From Fuerstiella marisgermanici (lineage in GTDB: Bacteria; Planctomycetota; Planctomycetia; Planctomycetales; Planctomycetaceae), in NCBI RefSeq assembly GCF_001983935.1, contig NZ_CP017641.1:8730001-8794000 (forward strand): a DNA stretch of 64,000 nucleotides. The letters are read 5' to 3'. Position 1 is the first letter of the stretch. Each line of letters begins with the position of its first letter. The notes beneath the pieces are model-generated. The model was not told the origin of the DNA and did not search any database. It saw nothing but the letters and a program-made list of their open reading frames with translations. Both the position numbers and the translations under genes were made by a program. Shown here piece after piece: positions 27,205 to 36,907 of the stretch.

Positions 27205-28218
27205 CTACTGACCAGTAACTGCCGCAATTTTCTTGGCGGCGGCTTCTTTCGCCTTTCCCATTACATCGGCTACCTTAACGGGCTTACCGCCCTGGCGTTT
27301 GCTTTCGTCGGCGGCTTCCATGAAGGCGTAGATGTCGGTGGTTTCTTCTTCGCTAATCGGAGGCTTGCCGGACTTGAAGAATTCGACAATCTCGACCAGC
27401 AGTGGGTCGTAGCCGTTGTAGCCGCCGATTTCGGCGATGCCCTTCGCTCCAAACGCGTGGCCGCCGTAGCCGGTTTTGCCGGAGCGGATACCTCGGAAAG
27501 TGCCGATTCGTCCATCATTCCATGTGCCGGTGACGAGTTCTGTGCTGTCCGTCTGGGTTCGCACGACAGTTTCCACGCCGGGCCCCATCACTGTAAACAG
27601 GCTCTCACAACCGTGAATCCCGTACCAGTACAGGTCTGGATGAGTCTTCTCAAGTGAACATGGCGAATACGTGCTGGCGCCCATTACGTCGCCGATCGAA
27701 CCGTTTCGCACAGCCTGTGTGTTTTTTCCATACCGCAGTGACGACGACGAAAAAACGGGCGATTTATAGTGCTTTGATAGCTCGAAAATCGCAATACAGT
27801 CTTCAAGACTTCCAGCGATCGGCTTGTCAATAAAGCATGGTTTGCCGGCTTTCAGGACGGGAATGATCTGTTCAAGGTGAGGTCGGCCGTCGTTTGTTTC
27901 CAGCAGGACGGCATCAACCTGCTGCACCATGGCCTCGAGGTCGTGGACAATTTTGACGCCATATTTCTGGATGTCTTCGGTGTATTTGGGAACTCGCGTT
28001 ACGCTGCTTTCGATGTCCGGCGAACCCTTGGGGTACACGACCGTCAGTCGGCAACCCGGCACGTGTTTCGGGTCATCAGCGTTATTCATCAGTTTGGCAA
28101 ATGCCAGACAGTGCGACGTATCCAGTCCGATCATGCCAACTTTGATTGGCTCATCAGCAGATGTCGCGGTAGCGAACGTAAGAAGGGCGAAAGCGGTAAT
28201 CGTTGACAGAAGTCGCAT
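27205..28218 (-). CDS. secreted Gfo/Idh/MocA family oxidoreductase
   Basis: 337 residues from the ATG at 28218 (GAGG ribosome site). Residues 1-21 are a signal peptide (LLSTITAFALLTFATATSA). The Rossmann start IKVGMIGLDTSHCLAFAKLM differs from the usual GxGxxG, so NAD(P) binding is not certain; the family motif AGKPCFIDKPIAGSLEDC, with the EKP-like lysine, is present. Planctomycetes have many exported members thought to act on sugars. The next gene upstream on the same strand is an exported TIM-barrel isomerase-like protein, and the pair may act on one carbohydrate. Confidence 0.85.
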   Translation of the reverse strand: MRLLSTITAFALLTFATATSADEPIKVGMIGLDTSHCLAFAKLMNNADDPKHVPGCRLTVVYPKGSPDIESSVTRVPKYTEDIQKYGVKIVHDLEAMVQQVDAVLLETNDGRPHLEQIIPVLKAGKPCFIDKPIAGSLEDCIAIFELSKHYKSPVFSSSSLRYGKNTQAVRNGSIGDVMGASTYSPCSLEKTHPDLYWYGIHGCESLFTVMGPGVETVVRTQTDSTELVTGTWNDGRIGTFRGIRSGKTGYGGHAFGAKGIAEIGGYNGYDPLLVEIVEFFKSGKPPISEEETTDIYAFMEAADESKRQGGKPVKVADVMGKAKEAAAKKIAAVTGQ

Positions 28219-28438
28219 AGGGGGCCTCAAGGTAGGAGGAAATCCGGGTGGGAAAATCGAAGACCGCCATTCTTGCGACTTCACGAGGCATTGCCAATGA
28301 TGCGCCGGAATTTCCGCGTTTGGACGAACCCCGTCTGTCATCTCAGCCGCCAACGGCACCGGGGGCCAATTGACGTGCGACTCCTGAGATTGCCTTAAAT
28401 CGGATCGGACGGCGTCCGCTTTCGACTGGTGGAGGCGT

Positions 28439-29326
28439 CTATAGCCAGGACTTCAGTGTCTTCAGGTCCTTACGAATGGCTTCCCAGTGTTCCGGAACCA
28501 ATTCGGGTTTGCGGTGGTCGATGTATTCTTCGTGTAGGGAAACGGGGCCTCGGAAATCAGTTCTGGCCAGCATTCGGAAGAACTTCGAATCTACTCGCCC
28601 GTCACCCAGGGGCACATTGGTCGGCCGCGCCTCGCCCCAAGTGAAGTCTTTGACGTAGACGACCTGAATATGAGGTCGAATTAAATGGAAGCCGATCGGC
28701 CAGCTCATGCCTGCTTCGACGGTGGCGTGTCGGATGTCATACGCGACGCCGACTTGCGTGGGATCGATGCCGTCGAGACCGCGGTGCAGGTCCCAGATGG
28801 GAGCTCCAAAATAATTGCGACCGGCATGATTCTGGTAGACGGCCGTGATTCCCAACTGCTTGTTCAGGGCAGCAAGGTCCTTCATTTTCATGCGCCACTC
28901 GTCAATCTGTTTCGTGATTGACTTGCTTTCATCGTACTTGAAGTACTGCATGCGGTAATACCGAATGCCGAGTTTCGCTGCTGTTCTTAAAACGGCTTCG
29001 GAGAGGGGATCTGACGGATCGTTGATGTTGGATGTCAGAACTGTGAGCTTCTGATTCTGCTTTTCCAGTGCGGCGACAAGTTGAGGTAGCTTATCGGGCA
29101 CCGCTTCGGGTTCGATGTGGCCACCCGGCCGAATGGGCGCTTCAATTCCGTTGAAACCGATGTTGGCGGTTTGCGTTGCCAGTTCGTCAAAGGTCAGTGA
29201 GTTGAATGGCTTGGTGAAGACGCAAATCTGATTCGCCTTCGCCGCAGATGATTCATCTGCAGCAAGTTTGGATGAAGCGAAAGCGGCAGCGGCTGAGGCG
29301 GCAAGGAATGTTCGACGAGTGGGCAT
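28439..29326 (-). CDS. sugar phosphate isomerase/epimerase-like TIM barrel protein with Tat signal
   Basis: 295 residues. The N-terminus MPTRRTFLAASAAAAFASSKLAA is a twin-arginine signal (RRTFL) with a hydrophobic helix. The body fits the xylose-isomerase-like AP endonuclease-2 fold: IGFNGIEAPIR, YQNHAGRNYFGAPIWDLHRGLDG, VGVAYDIRHATVEAG, VYVKDFTWGE and VSLHEEYI supply His, Asp and Glu metal ligands. It would act outside the cytoplasm after folding with its metal. The substrate is unknown; the neighbour is an exported oxidoreductase. Confidence 0.85.
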   Translation of the reverse strand: MPTRRTFLAASAAAAFASSKLAADESSAAKANQICVFTKPFNSLTFDELATQTANIGFNGIEAPIRPGGHIEPEAVPDKLPQLVAALEKQNQKLTVLTSNINDPSDPLSEAVLRTAAKLGIRYYRMQYFKYDESKSITKQIDEWRMKMKDLAALNKQLGITAVYQNHAGRNYFGAPIWDLHRGLDGIDPTQVGVAYDIRHATVEAGMSWPIGFHLIRPHIQVVYVKDFTWGEARPTNVPLGDGRVDSKFFRMLARTDFRGPVSLHEEYIDHRKPELVPEHWEAIRKDLKTLKSWL

Positions 29327-29435
29327 GGTTGGGTCTCGCTTTCTTGGTCGGAATCAGGGGCGTTGAGGTTCGAAGGTCAACAGACGCCAGGTGAACGCTG
29401 ACAGGCACGGTACCAGCTCGCATTTCAGGCACGCT

Positions 29436-29654
29436 TCAGCGGTCTCGTTCGTTCAGGCAAATTCTGGCCGCCGTTGACACCCGGACAAGCATCAGCCCGA
29501 ATCTCATCACTGCCAACGCTGTGAACATCGTGATGCTGGCTTCGACAAATTGCGGGGGCGACGGATCTTTTAGAAAACGAATTCCTATCCAGATCAACAC
29601 CACCGATCCGAGCACCAGTGCCCAGCCGACTATTTCGCGGATCCAAAACAGCAT
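29436..29654 (-). CDS. small two-helix membrane protein
   Basis: 72 residues from the ATG at 29654; a GTG one codon upstream (29657) is also possible. Two hydrophobic segments, FWIREIVGWALVLGSVVLIWI and ASITMFTALAVMRFGLMLV, are joined by a short polar loop and followed by a basic tail. The start overlaps the stop of the 287-residue membrane gene (TGATG), so it is the last gene of the MoxR/DUF58 operon. Function unknown. Confidence 0.75.
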   Translation of the reverse strand: MLFWIREIVGWALVLGSVVLIWIGIRFLKDPSPPQFVEASITMFTALAVMRFGLMLVRVSTAARICLNERDR

Positions 29655-30517
29655 CACAATTGTCCTCGGTCTTTGTAGGCATCAGGGGCGTCGATGGGAG
29701 CAGGCTGCGGTTCCGTCGGGTGCAGTTCGCGGACTTTCTTCCGCCGGACCTTGATTCGTTTTCGAATGATCATCCGCAACTCACGGTGGTTCCATTTCAA
29801 AAAGACACTGCGAAGGTACACGCCGGCCTGGCTTTTGGAAAGGCTTCGCCACGCAACTTCATTCACCAAAACCAACACAGGCAGGTAAAGCAAAAACAAC
29901 AACAGCCCCAGCATGATGGCTCGGTAACCGGAGGGCCGAATTCGGAAGTCGCGAATCGTACTAAAGCCGGAACCGGGGCCATGGAAAGGAACCAACCACA
30001 TCACGATGCGTGCTGCGATCCCGCAGGCAATAATTACTGACAGCATCTTCAGCATTGAACGGCAGAAGGCCACCAGATTTGTCGCGATGACTTCAGCCGT
30101 CTGCTGATCGCCCTTCACGAAATCGACTACCAAGTACCTCATCGAAGTCAGGGCCGATTGACGATCGAGTTCCTGCAGGACGCGAAAACGGCTGAGGGCC
30201 GCCAGCAGGCTGACTGAAATGACAACCCACAGCGTGTCGTTCAGCGTGAAGATGGGGATCGCCCGCCGAGATTCAAGGTAGAACAAGTTGACTTGAATCA
30301 ACCCCAGCAGCACCATCACTCCGATCCAGTGTTTGAGCGGCAGCACGATGACGGCTAAAAAAATCAGGTTCAGGGCGATGCTGATGTGATCGCCGCCATA
30401 CAACGATGACAGGAACAGCATGCCTAACCCGGCACTAAGCAGCAGGTAAAATGTCTGCCACGCTCGAGGTTCGATGTCGATGGCCTGATGCTTGTCAGTG
30501 CGGTTTGGCGTCTCCAT
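29654..30517 (-). CDS. multi-helix membrane protein of the MoxR operon
   Basis: 287 residues. Hydrophobic stretches near 22-45, 47-75, 85-108, 165-190 and 220-240 suggest five or more membrane helices, followed by a basic cytoplasmic tail (RMIIRKRIKVRRKKVREL). No known domain recognised. It begins directly after the DUF58 stop (TAGATG) and couples to the small membrane gene downstream. The context suggests it is a membrane partner of the MoxR-DUF58 system. Confidence 0.8.
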   Translation of the reverse strand: METPNRTDKHQAIDIEPRAWQTFYLLLSAGLGMLFLSSLYGGDHISIALNLIFLAVIVLPLKHWIGVMVLLGLIQVNLFYLESRRAIPIFTLNDTLWVVISVSLLAALSRFRVLQELDRQSALTSMRYLVVDFVKGDQQTAEVIATNLVAFCRSMLKMLSVIIACGIAARIVMWLVPFHGPGSGFSTIRDFRIRPSGYRAIMLGLLLFLLYLPVLVLVNEVAWRSLSKSQAGVYLRSVFLKWNHRELRMIIRKRIKVRRKKVRELHPTEPQPAPIDAPDAYKDRGQL

Positions 30518-32257
30518 CTAGCGAATCCCCGCAAACGAAACTCGGCCACTGCGAGCCAGGTTGGTTTCGGCCAGAACCAGCCGAATGGCATCTTCTTCTC
30601 CGGACAACGTCACCGAAGCTCCGACGCGGCGCAGCGCACGTTGTAGTCGAGTGGCCAGTTCTTTGGTGCGAAGGTCTTCGGCACGGGCCATCAGGTCTTC
30701 GGCGGTGAGTTTTGTTGCTGCATTGCTGGCATCTGCTTCAGAAGTCGCAGTCGGTTTGAGTCCCCCATTGGGGCGGCGGAAGGTGGGAGTCGGGCAGACA
30801 AAGACGACTCGATGATGCCTCGCCAACGCCATTTTGACGGCGGGCATTACCTGACTGATGTTCGTCGCACATTCCAGCAGGTTGGCCATCACGACGTAGA
30901 CTTCGTTGTCGCGAGCCATCGCTACGGATTCTGAAATTGCCTTGCTGAAAAGTTCCATTGTGGCCATGCCGTCATGGAAACCGCGACTGCGAGTCTGTAA
31001 CAGCGGCTCCATCCATGACACGCCCGCGTCGACCAGAAATTGCTGCGCTGATCTTGCCAGCATGGAATCATCGTGAGCCAGTTCCAGAAGTTGCACGGGC
31101 GACAGACCGTACAACTCGGCCAGCACGCCCGCTAGTAATGTTCGCTGATACAGAGCCTTGCGTTTCCACGGAGCCAGCGGGAAAAACGTGAACGGAACCT
31201 GGTTAATTCGCGAATCGAGTAGCTCCGGATGACGCTCGCCGGCTAACCTCATCGCGGCGTTGACTAAGCCGGGCGAAAGTCGTTGCTGCGGCGGGACCGG
31301 ATTTACGGCGAAATCGGATAGTGCTTCCAACAGTCGATAGAAGCCTCGTTCGCCTCCAGATGGCGCAACTCGCGTGCGTCCCCGTTCGTCAAACAAGACC
31401 GCGCCAACCGGGTCGCCCACAGACGCGGACGATCGGGCGACCGTGCCTGCCACGTACAGCATCTGGTCCAGCAGTCGGCGTCCAAAACCTCCAACCCGCG
31501 TGCTGATCGAACCGTCAACAAACAGGTGCACTCGGACGGGCACCTCGGATTCGTATTGGCGAGTCATCAGCGTGTCGCGCCGCGCGGAAACTTTCCACGC
31601 GATCGACTTGGGCGGATCGCCGGGAACGTATTCTCGCAGTTCCAGCAGTTCAGAGCCCATCCCTGCGCGCTGCAGGCGATGAATGCCGTGCTGCGGCAGC
31701 GAGTTGATGCGTTTGACGATCGCATTTGATTCGTTGATATCGGCGTACGCGGGAAGGACGCGGAATGTCTGTTCGACGGGCACGAAACGTTCCGTCGCGA
31801 AAAAGCCCTGAGGGTCCTGAATCGTGATTCGGAAGCCCGGCAATGTCGCTCGGCCAGCCCCGCCAATTTTGGCTTCATAGGAAAACGTGGCGGTGTTCGT
31901 TCGCGTCAACAATTCACGTTCATAGTTGCCGGACGTGATGATGAAGTTCTCAGGCAGACAGTCACGGACCATCAGCAGTGGCCCAATGCTGCCGCGTCGA
32001 CTCGATGTTTTGGTGACCACAGAAACCTTGCGTCCTGCCCACAGATAGCCGGACGATTCACTGCGCCCGTTGACTGATCGTTCGATCTGCAACTGCGGAA
32101 GTTCAAACCACAGCCGAGTGTAGAACAGCAACCATTCGGCAAAGACCCAGAACAGAACTGTCAGCGATAGCCACGTCAGCGTGTGCTGATTTCGCAAAAC
32201 GCCAAGCCCCGCGCCGCACACTGCCAGCAACACTAGCCATCGACTGCGGGCTGTCAT
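30518..32257 (-). CDS. DUF58 domain protein
   Basis: 579 residues. Two N-terminal membrane helices (WLVLLAVCGAGLGVL and LTWLSLTVLFWVFAEWLLFYT) are followed by an immunoglobulin-like stretch and the DUF58 signature LREYVPGDPPKSIAWKVSARRDTLMTRQYE at about 205-235, then a von Willebrand A-like region (VHLFVDGSISTR). DUF58 proteins pair with MoxR ATPases and are thought to act in envelope protein maturation or stress. The MoxR gene is 12 bp upstream on the same strand. The protein is longer than the typical 300-450 residues. Confidence 0.9.
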   Translation of the reverse strand: MTARSRWLVLLAVCGAGLGVLRNQHTLTWLSLTVLFWVFAEWLLFYTRLWFELPQLQIERSVNGRSESSGYLWAGRKVSVVTKTSSRRGSIGPLLMVRDCLPENFIITSGNYERELLTRTNTATFSYEAKIGGAGRATLPGFRITIQDPQGFFATERFVPVEQTFRVLPAYADINESNAIVKRINSLPQHGIHRLQRAGMGSELLELREYVPGDPPKSIAWKVSARRDTLMTRQYESEVPVRVHLFVDGSISTRVGGFGRRLLDQMLYVAGTVARSSASVGDPVGAVLFDERGRTRVAPSGGERGFYRLLEALSDFAVNPVPPQQRLSPGLVNAAMRLAGERHPELLDSRINQVPFTFFPLAPWKRKALYQRTLLAGVLAELYGLSPVQLLELAHDDSMLARSAQQFLVDAGVSWMEPLLQTRSRGFHDGMATMELFSKAISESVAMARDNEVYVVMANLLECATNISQVMPAVKMALARHHRVVFVCPTPTFRRPNGGLKPTATSEADASNAATKLTAEDLMARAEDLRTKELATRLQRALRRVGASVTLSGEEDAIRLVLAETNLARSGRVSFAGIR

Positions 32258-32269
32258 GAGGCGTCTTTC

Positions 32270-33262
32270 TTAATTTCGCTGTTGCAAAACGGGCACGGCT
32301 TCGATCAGTTGATGAATGACGTCTGTTACTGTGCGGCCATCCATTTCTGCTTCCGGACGCATGATCAGGCGGTGAGCGAGTACCGGCAGGCAGACGGACT
32401 GAATGTCTCCATGAGTCAGATAGCCACGGCCGCTCATAAGTGCGTGAGCTCGTCCGGCCTTCATCAAATTGATGGCCGCTCGCGGGCTGGCTCCGAGCAC
32501 CAGGTCCGGGTGATTGCGACTTTCTCGCGCGATGTCGATGATGTATTCCTGCAGTTCGCGAGTTCCATAAACGGTATCCAGCTGCTGCTGAATCGTAATG
32601 ATTTCTTCCGCGTTGGTGACGGCCTGGGGAGTCACGGTCGCTTTGCTGTGAAGGTCCAGCATGTTGACTTCCTGCTCTCGCTGCGGATAGCCGACATCAA
32701 TCCGAAACAGAAACCGGTCAAGTTGTGCTTCCGGGAGTCGATAAACGCCTTCCTGTTCGACAGGGTTCTGAGTCGCCAGCACCATAAACGGAAGCGGCAG
32801 TTCCAGCGTCTGCCCTTCAATGGTCACCTGGCGTTCCTGCATGGCTTCCAGCAGTGCCGACTGCGTTCGCGCGGGAGCTCGGTTTAATTCATCGGCAAGC
32901 AGTAGCTGGGTAAAGATCGGGCCTGTGCGAAGGACGAATTCGCTGGTTTGCCGATCCAGCACCTGAGTTCCCGTGACGTCAGATGGCAGCAAGTCTGGCG
33001 TAAACTGAACTCGTTCGAAGTCGATTCCCAGCACCGTTGAAAACGTTCGACACAGAGTTGTCTTGGCCGTCCCGGGTACACCTTCCAGCAGCACATGTCC
33101 GCCGGCGAGGAGAGCCATCAGCAACTGATCCGTCACGCTTTCGAGGCCCACGACGACTTCCCCTACGGCTTTTAGGGTTCGAGACCGCAGCGAATTAACG
33201 TGGACGGCAAGTTCGTTGGTATTGGAAACGGACACGGCGGATTTTCTTGTTGTTTCTGCCAC
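32270..33262 (-). CDS. MoxR family AAA+ ATPase
   Basis: 330 residues, the usual length. Walker A GVPGTAKTTL near residue 79, Walker B LLADELNRAPARTQSALLEAMQER, the sensor ATQNPVEQEGVYRLPEAQLDRF, and the C-terminal winged region DLVLGASPRAAINLMKAGRA. MoxR ATPases act as chaperones that help cofactor or metal insertion into partner proteins, usually with DUF58 proteins. It is the first gene of a four-gene operon on the minus strand. The start codon is GTG and no strong ribosome site is visible. Confidence 0.95.
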   Translation of the reverse strand: MAETTRKSAVSVSNTNELAVHVNSLRSRTLKAVGEVVVGLESVTDQLLMALLAGGHVLLEGVPGTAKTTLCRTFSTVLGIDFERVQFTPDLLPSDVTGTQVLDRQTSEFVLRTGPIFTQLLLADELNRAPARTQSALLEAMQERQVTIEGQTLELPLPFMVLATQNPVEQEGVYRLPEAQLDRFLFRIDVGYPQREQEVNMLDLHSKATVTPQAVTNAEEIITIQQQLDTVYGTRELQEYIIDIARESRNHPDLVLGASPRAAINLMKAGRAHALMSGRGYLTHGDIQSVCLPVLAHRLIMRPEAEMDGRTVTDVIHQLIEAVPVLQQRN

Positions 33263-33526
33263 ATTGGTAGGAGGGCGTCGTCAGATGGCAATTCTTTATT
33301 AGGGTTCGGACGCTGCGAAACTGTATCCATTTTCGCTCCGAAAATCATGCGTCGAGCACTGAAGGCTGGTTTGCCTGGGGCGCAATCCGAGTTGCGGTTC
33401 ATCAATTCTTACACCGTGCCCTTGCGTTGCCGCTTGCCAACTGCGTAACCTGCCAAGGTGGGACCGCTCGTTTGAGTTGCCACAAGTTCCGATTGACGGC
33501 CTCCCGGGCCCGCTCAAAACTCTGCA

Positions 33527-33856
33527 ATGCACCACCGGTCCGAAAAATCCAGCTTACGCCGCACAGGAACCGCCATTCTGATGGTTTTCTGTCTGTTGTG
33601 TATGCCATGCTTTGGAATACCGCTGGCGGTTGTTCGAGTTCTAAACACCGGCGAAATTCTGTTTCCTGTGGAAGCGGAAGAAGAATGCGTCGTTGCTGAC
33701 GCATCGCAACGAATCCGCCGCGCTCCGTTCAGTTTGGGCCGCCCCGTATTGCGCCGCTCGCCCATTCGGCGAACACCCACCCTGAGTATCCCGGCTATCT
33801 GCGTGGTGGCGGGACACCGACTGGCGAATGGGTTGCTGGCACCCATGCTGCGCTAG
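33527..33856 (+). CDS. small hypothetical secreted or membrane-anchored protein
   Basis: 109 residues from 33527; an internal ATG at 33581 has AGGA upstream and may be the true start. A hydrophobic segment (AILMVFCLLCMPCFGIPLAVV) at the N-terminus resembles a signal anchor. The rest is basic and motif-free. It stands alone between the MoxR operon and the SulP gene; it could also be chance. Confidence 0.35.
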   Translation: MHHRSEKSSLRRTGTAILMVFCLLCMPCFGIPLAVVRVLNTGEILFPVEAEEECVVADASQRIRRAPFSLGRPVLRRSPIRRTPTLSIPAICVVAGHRLANGLLAPMLR

Positions 33857-34252
33857 AGTTCGATTGCTGCGCTAAATTGCCGTTAGTGATTCGAAGACGA
33901 ATCGCCGCGAAATGCTGAATTCCAGCTAGTCCCACTGTCCGGGAATCGCACTCGGCTTTTTAGACCGGCTCACTCGCCCAACAGCGTTCTTGGTTTTCCG
34001 CTGGTCACTCCTGACGACTCGCCGCCTTGCCGCACGCACTCACTTCAGTACGTGCGCAATTCTGATGATGAAGTCGCTGGCACCTTTGATCCAGGAAGGC
34101 TTCGGCCATTTGCCGCAAGCAGCAATGGTGCCGCCTGTGAACCGAGAACTGCACCAATCCACTCGTTCGACCCTATGGACAACGAGCTACCAAATCGCGC
34201 CTTCTAACAGGCGCGGGGTAACAATCTGATATCGCCAATTGAAATAGAAATA
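33857..34252. other. intergenic, no gene seen
   Basis: About 400 bp before the SulP gene, with no convincing frame or structure. The last 25 bp are AT-rich, as expected near a translation start. Confidence 0.45.
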
Positions 34253-36505
34253 ATGAATTCAGAAGAAGATAAACTGGTCAAAAATAATCCACTGTTTGCA
34301 TCCGCCACCATAGGACGCGACCTAACCGCGTCGCTGGTCGTGTTCCTGGTCGCGCTGCCGCTTTGCCTGGGCATTGCGCTGGCCTCAGAAGCTCCATTGT
34401 TCTCCGGTCTGGTGGCTGGAATCGTCGGTGGTATCGTGGTGGGCGCACTCAGTGGATCGCATACAAGTGTGAGTGGTCCGGCCGCTGGATTGACGGCCAT
34501 TGTTGTGGCTCAAATTGAAAGTCTCGGCAGCTTTGAAGCGTTCCTGCTGGCGGTGTTAATCGGCGGCGTGCTGCAGGTTGTGTTCGGGCTGATGAAAGCC
34601 GGGGCGTTGTCCGCCTTCTTCCCGTCCAGTGTGATTAAGGGATTGCTGGCCGCGATTGGTGTAATTCTGATTTTGAAGCAGATTCCTCACCTGCTGGGCC
34701 ACGACACCGACCCGGAAGGCGACCTGTCGTTTGAACAGCCAGACAACGAAACGACGTTTTCGGAATTCGGCCGGCTGATCGATGGTGAAATTCATGGCGG
34801 TGCGGTCGTCGTGGGGCTTGCGTCGATTCTGGTGCTTGTCATCTGGGGCCGCTGGAAGCCATTGAAGAAGTCGATTGTGCCCGCGCCGCTGGTCGTTGTT
34901 TTGCTGGGCGTCGCGATCAACTATGTCTTCCAACGGATGGGCGGTGGCTGGCCGGTCGGGGAATCGCATTTAGTGAAGGTGCCGGTTCCGGAATCGCCAG
35001 TGGACGTGATTGGTTTTCTACGGCTTCCGGACTTTTCACAGTGGCGGAACCCTCAGGTCTACATTGCAGGTTTCACAGTCGCCATCGTGGCATCTTTAGA
35101 AACGTTGTTGAATCTTGAAGCCGTCGACAAGCTTGATACGCGTAAGCGAGATTCACCGCCAAGTCGGGAACTGATTGCTCAGGGATGCGGCAATATCACT
35201 TGCGGGCTGATCGGCGGGTTGCCGGTAACGTCCGTCATCGTGCGAGGTTCTGTGAATGTTAACGCTGGTAGTCAGACAAAACTGTCTGCTGTTTTTCACG
35301 GTGTTTTGTTGTTGGTAAGTGTTGCCTTCCTTCCTGCTTATCTGAACATGATTCCAAAGGCAGCGCTGGCTGCAATTCTGCTGGTCACAGGATTTAAGCT
35401 GGCCAGTCCACAGTTGTTCCGTCAGATGTGGGCAGAAGGGCGTTACCAGTTTGCTCCGTTTATCATCACGCTGGTATCGATCGTGATGACGGACCTGCTG
35501 GTCGGAATTCTGATTGGGCTGGCCGTCAGCATCCTGTTTATTCTCAACAGCAACCTGCGGCAGCCGATTCGTCGTATCGTGGAAACTCACCTGGACGGTG
35601 ATGTCATTAATCTGGAGTTAGCGAACCAAGTCAGTTTTCTGAACAAAGCAGCCCTCGACAAAATGCTGAATGATTTGCCGCGCAGCAGTCGACTGCTTGT
35701 GGATGCTACCGGAACTGACTACATCGATCCGGATGTGCTAAGCCTGTTGCGTGACTTCAAAGAATCCATTGCACCGCAGCGCGGCGTGAAAGTCAGTTTG
35801 CGTGGGTTCCGTGAGAAATATCATCTGCAGGACGATGTGCAGTTTGCCGACTATTCCACACGCGAACTTCAGGGCCGGCTGACTCCTGATCAGGTGCTGG
35901 ATATTCTGAAGGAAGGGAACCGGAGATTTCGTTCCGGGAATCGCCTGTCGCGAGACTTCGGTCGACAAGTCGATGCGACCAAGGAAGGCCAGGCGCCGCT
36001 GGCGGTGATTCTTAGCTGCATCGATTCACGCGTTCCCGCTGAGTTGGTCTTTGACCTGGGCTTGGGGGATATCTTTAGCGTTCGCGTGGCCGGGAACGTG
36101 ATTGGGACCAAGTCGCTGGGCAGTATGGAGTACGGAGTGGCGGTTGCAGGCGTGAAGCTGGTATTGGTGCTGGGTCACACTCGCTGTGGAGCGGTAACGT
36201 CGTCGGTGAAGCTCGTTAGTGAGAATCAGAACGCTGAGGCGGCAACCGGTTGCGGTCACCTTCAGGCAATCGTTGATGAGATTGCGCCATCGGTGCTGCA
36301 ATCACCAAAACGGAACCTTCGGGACATGTCGCCCGCCGAGGTCGAAGAGTTCGTCGACGAAGTGGCACGCGAAAATGTCATGCACACGGTGGCAGTCGTG
36401 ACGGAACGCAGTGAGGTCATCCGCAACGCGGTTGAGGCTGGCGAAGCGAAAGTTGTCGGAGCTTTGTACGACATCAAGAGCGGCGAGATCGAATTCTTTT
36501 GTTAA
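34253..36505 (+). CDS. SulP-family anion transporter fused to beta-carbonic anhydrase
   Basis: 750 residues. Residues 20-435 form a SulP transporter core with about 11-12 helices (GSHTSVSGPAAGLTAIVV and PVTSVIVRGSVNVNAG are family motifs). A STAS-like domain lies at about 445-525. A beta-carbonic anhydrase fills about 545-750: Cys589-x-Asp591-x-Arg593 (SCIDSR) and His642-x2-Cys645 (GHTRCG) give the zinc ligands and the Asp-Arg dyad. The likely role is bicarbonate uptake coupled to CO2/bicarbonate conversion at the membrane. Such fusions are known in several bacteria. It appears complete. Confidence 0.92.
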   Translation: MNSEEDKLVKNNPLFASATIGRDLTASLVVFLVALPLCLGIALASEAPLFSGLVAGIVGGIVVGALSGSHTSVSGPAAGLTAIVVAQIESLGSFEAFLLAVLIGGVLQVVFGLMKAGALSAFFPSSVIKGLLAAIGVILILKQIPHLLGHDTDPEGDLSFEQPDNETTFSEFGRLIDGEIHGGAVVVGLASILVLVIWGRWKPLKKSIVPAPLVVVLLGVAINYVFQRMGGGWPVGESHLVKVPVPESPVDVIGFLRLPDFSQWRNPQVYIAGFTVAIVASLETLLNLEAVDKLDTRKRDSPPSRELIAQGCGNITCGLIGGLPVTSVIVRGSVNVNAGSQTKLSAVFHGVLLLVSVAFLPAYLNMIPKAALAAILLVTGFKLASPQLFRQMWAEGRYQFAPFIITLVSIVMTDLLVGILIGLAVSILFILNSNLRQPIRRIVETHLDGDVINLELANQVSFLNKAALDKMLNDLPRSSRLLVDATGTDYIDPDVLSLLRDFKESIAPQRGVKVSLRGFREKYHLQDDVQFADYSTRELQGRLTPDQVLDILKEGNRRFRSGNRLSRDFGRQVDATKEGQAPLAVILSCIDSRVPAELVFDLGLGDIFSVRVAGNVIGTKSLGSMEYGVAVAGVKLVLVLGHTRCGAVTSSVKLVSENQNAEAATGCGHLQAIVDEIAPSVLQSPKRNLRDMSPAEVEEFVDEVARENVMHTVAVVTERSEVIRNAVEAGEAKVVGALYDIKSGEIEFFC

Positions 36506-36731
36506 ACCGTTCGTGCGCACTCGATCTGCAAACTCAAAGCGTTTGAAGCAACCGCGACCATCGCCTTCTGACATTTGTTGGAATCGCGTTGGTCGCGGCT
36601 CGACGTCGCTGACGGCGGTCGGGATCGCGGTCAATCTCGCGACACTGACGGACGTACAGGTCGCAAAAATGACCAGCCCGTACTACCTGGAAATATCTAA
36701 CGTCTGCGTGTAACGGACGGCGGAGGTGCTC

Positions 36732-36836
36732 TACAGCGTTTCACGCTGACTTGTGGCCGCGGAAATCGGTTATTGTCCTACGTAGGCCGGTTCCCACGAG
36801 CCAGAACCGTCCACAACAAAACGTAAATTGCTCTAG
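36732..36836 (+). repeat. dispersed palindromic repeat, copy 2
   Basis: 105 bp, same orientation as copy 1 at 13274-13378 with two substitutions (in the GTTGTTG segment and in one arm of the 9-bp stem). It lies between the SulP/carbonic anhydrase gene and metK. Confidence 0.9.
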
Positions 36837-36907
36837 CCGGCCTGCACAATCACAGTGGCGACGGCGACGAGCGTTACGACGGCGGTAAAGCGTACAAGCG
36901 TTTTCAT
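36833..36907 (-). CDS. candidate 24-residue hydrophobic peptide
   Basis: An ATG at 36907 opens a 24-codon frame whose product (MKTLVRFTAVVTLVAVATVI then VQAG) is entirely a signal-peptide-like helix and stops inside the end of repeat copy 2. It may be a small membrane peptide or a gene truncated when the repeat arrived. No strong ribosome site. Confidence 0.25.
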   Translation of the reverse strand: MKTLVRFTAVVTLVAVATVIVQAG

